Below, piece by piece: positions 6,322 to 7,077 of a stretch of DNA of 7,077 bases. The translations under genes and the position numbers were made by a program. The stretch is from Holosporales bacterium. GTDB lineage: Bacteria; Pseudomonadota; Alphaproteobacteria; BNTO01. The notes beneath the pieces are model-generated. The model was not told the DNA's origin, ran no database searches, and saw nothing but the letters and a program-made list of their open reading frames with translations. Numbering within the stretch: position 1 is the first letter of the stretch; each line of letters opens with the position of its first letter. The DNA lies in assembly GCA_031257945.1 (NCBI GenBank), contig JAIRNU010000016.1:1-7077 (forward strand). The letters are read 5' to 3'.

Positions 6322-6360
6322 AGTGAAACTGAGTTTAGAAGAATTATTTCTTTTAATTAG

Positions 6361-7077
6361 AATCAAGCGCGAAAGGGCATCTAGTGGATGCCTTGGCATT
6401 GAGAGGCGATGAAGGACGTAGTACGCTGCGATAAGCTGTGGGAAGGTGCGAACACCCTGAGATCCACAGATTTCCGAATTGGGAAACCAACCGCATGTGC
6501 GGTATCATAAACTGAATAAATAGGTTTATGAGGCGAACCTGGGGAACTGAAACATCTAAGTACCCAGAGGAAAGGACATCAACAGAGACTCTGCTAGTAG
6601 TGGTGAGCGAAAGCGGATCAGGCCAGTCGTCATACAAAAGATAGTGGAAAAGAGCTGGGAAGCTCTGCGAAACAAGGTGATAGCCCTGTACACGGTTATC
6701 CTAGTATGATGCATGAGTAAGACGGGACGCGTGAAATCCTGTTTGAACATGGGGGGACCACCCTCCAAGCCTAAGTACTCCTCAATGACCGATAGTGAAC
6801 AAGTACAGTGATGGAAAGGTGAAAAGTACCCCGAGAAGGGGGGTGAAATAGACCTGAAACTGGATGCTTACAATCAGTTGGAGCGGTAATTCATTAGAAT
6901 ACCGTGACAGCGTACCTTTTGCATAATGAGTCAGCGAGTTCGTGTCCGTAGCAAGCTTAGCCGTTAGGTGTAGGCACAGGGAAACCGAGTCTTAATAGGG
7001 CGTACGTTACTGGCATGAGACCCGAAACCGGGTGATCTAACTATGAGTAGGCTGAAGGTGAGGTAACACTTAACGGA
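6361..7077 (+). rRNA. rrl: 23S ribosomal RNA, 5' part (cut by window end)
   Basis: The 5' end AATCAAGCGC aligns base for base with E. coli GGTTAAGCGA, and AGTGGATGCC, GGCGATGAAGGACGTA, ATTTCCGAAT, GAGGCGAACC, GGGGAACTGAAACATCTAAG (6540) and CCGAAACCGGGTGATCTA (7022) follow in order. The window contains roughly the first 717 bases (domain I and the start of domain II) of a gene of about 2.8 kb. The helix 9 region (about 6475-6515), where many alphaproteobacteria carry an intervening sequence, is short and uninterrupted. The start could be two bases earlier. Confidence 0.96.

Overview
The window comes from an alphaproteobacterium. The evidence is the 16S rRNA gene (alpha-type GGAATTCGTAGATATTCG segment near 4820 and ACGCGCAGAACCTTACC near 5094), the tRNA-Ile/tRNA-Ala spacer of the rRNA operon, and alpha-type XerC and BamE proteins. 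The 16S and 23S genes are linked, which argues against Rickettsiales proper, where they are normally separated. The AT-rich intergenic DNA, broken gene neighbourhoods and lineage-specific reading frames would suit a host-associated lineage such as Holosporales, but that placement is inference.

Layout. Positions 1-175 hold the 3' end of a group II intron: the tail of its encoded protein, then domains V and VI. Two minus-strand genes follow: xerC (209-1132, chromosome dimer resolution recombinase) and, upstream of it in the same direction, bamE (1224-1664, outer-membrane assembly lipoprotein). A 318-bp divergent intergenic region carries the bamE promoter, a minus-strand intrinsic terminator and other hairpins. 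On the plus strand come pyrH (1983-2792, UMP kinase with an unusual insertion of about 32 residues near its N terminus) and an unrecognised 281-residue gene (3053-3898) with a TTG start and its own plausible promoter.

From about 3977 to the end the window is a ribosomal RNA operon: a near-consensus promoter, a leader with a hairpin and boxA-like motif, a 32-bp stem enclosing the 16S gene, complete 16S rRNA, tRNA-Ile(GAT), two tandem tRNA-Ala genes, a strongly folded second spacer, and the first ~717 bases of 23S rRNA, cut by the window edge.

The most unusual feature is the tRNA-Ala pair. The copies differ at only 3 of 73 positions, but two of these lie in the anticodon loop. Copy 1 has the usual TGC anticodon, no encoded CCA and G at position 21. 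Copy 2 has anticodon CGC, encodes CCA, and has C instead of the near-universal U at position 33. Other points of interest are the pyrH insertion, the orphan gene, the intron relic, and a possible minus-strand small RNA between pyrH and bamE. I found no clear new multi-gene system.
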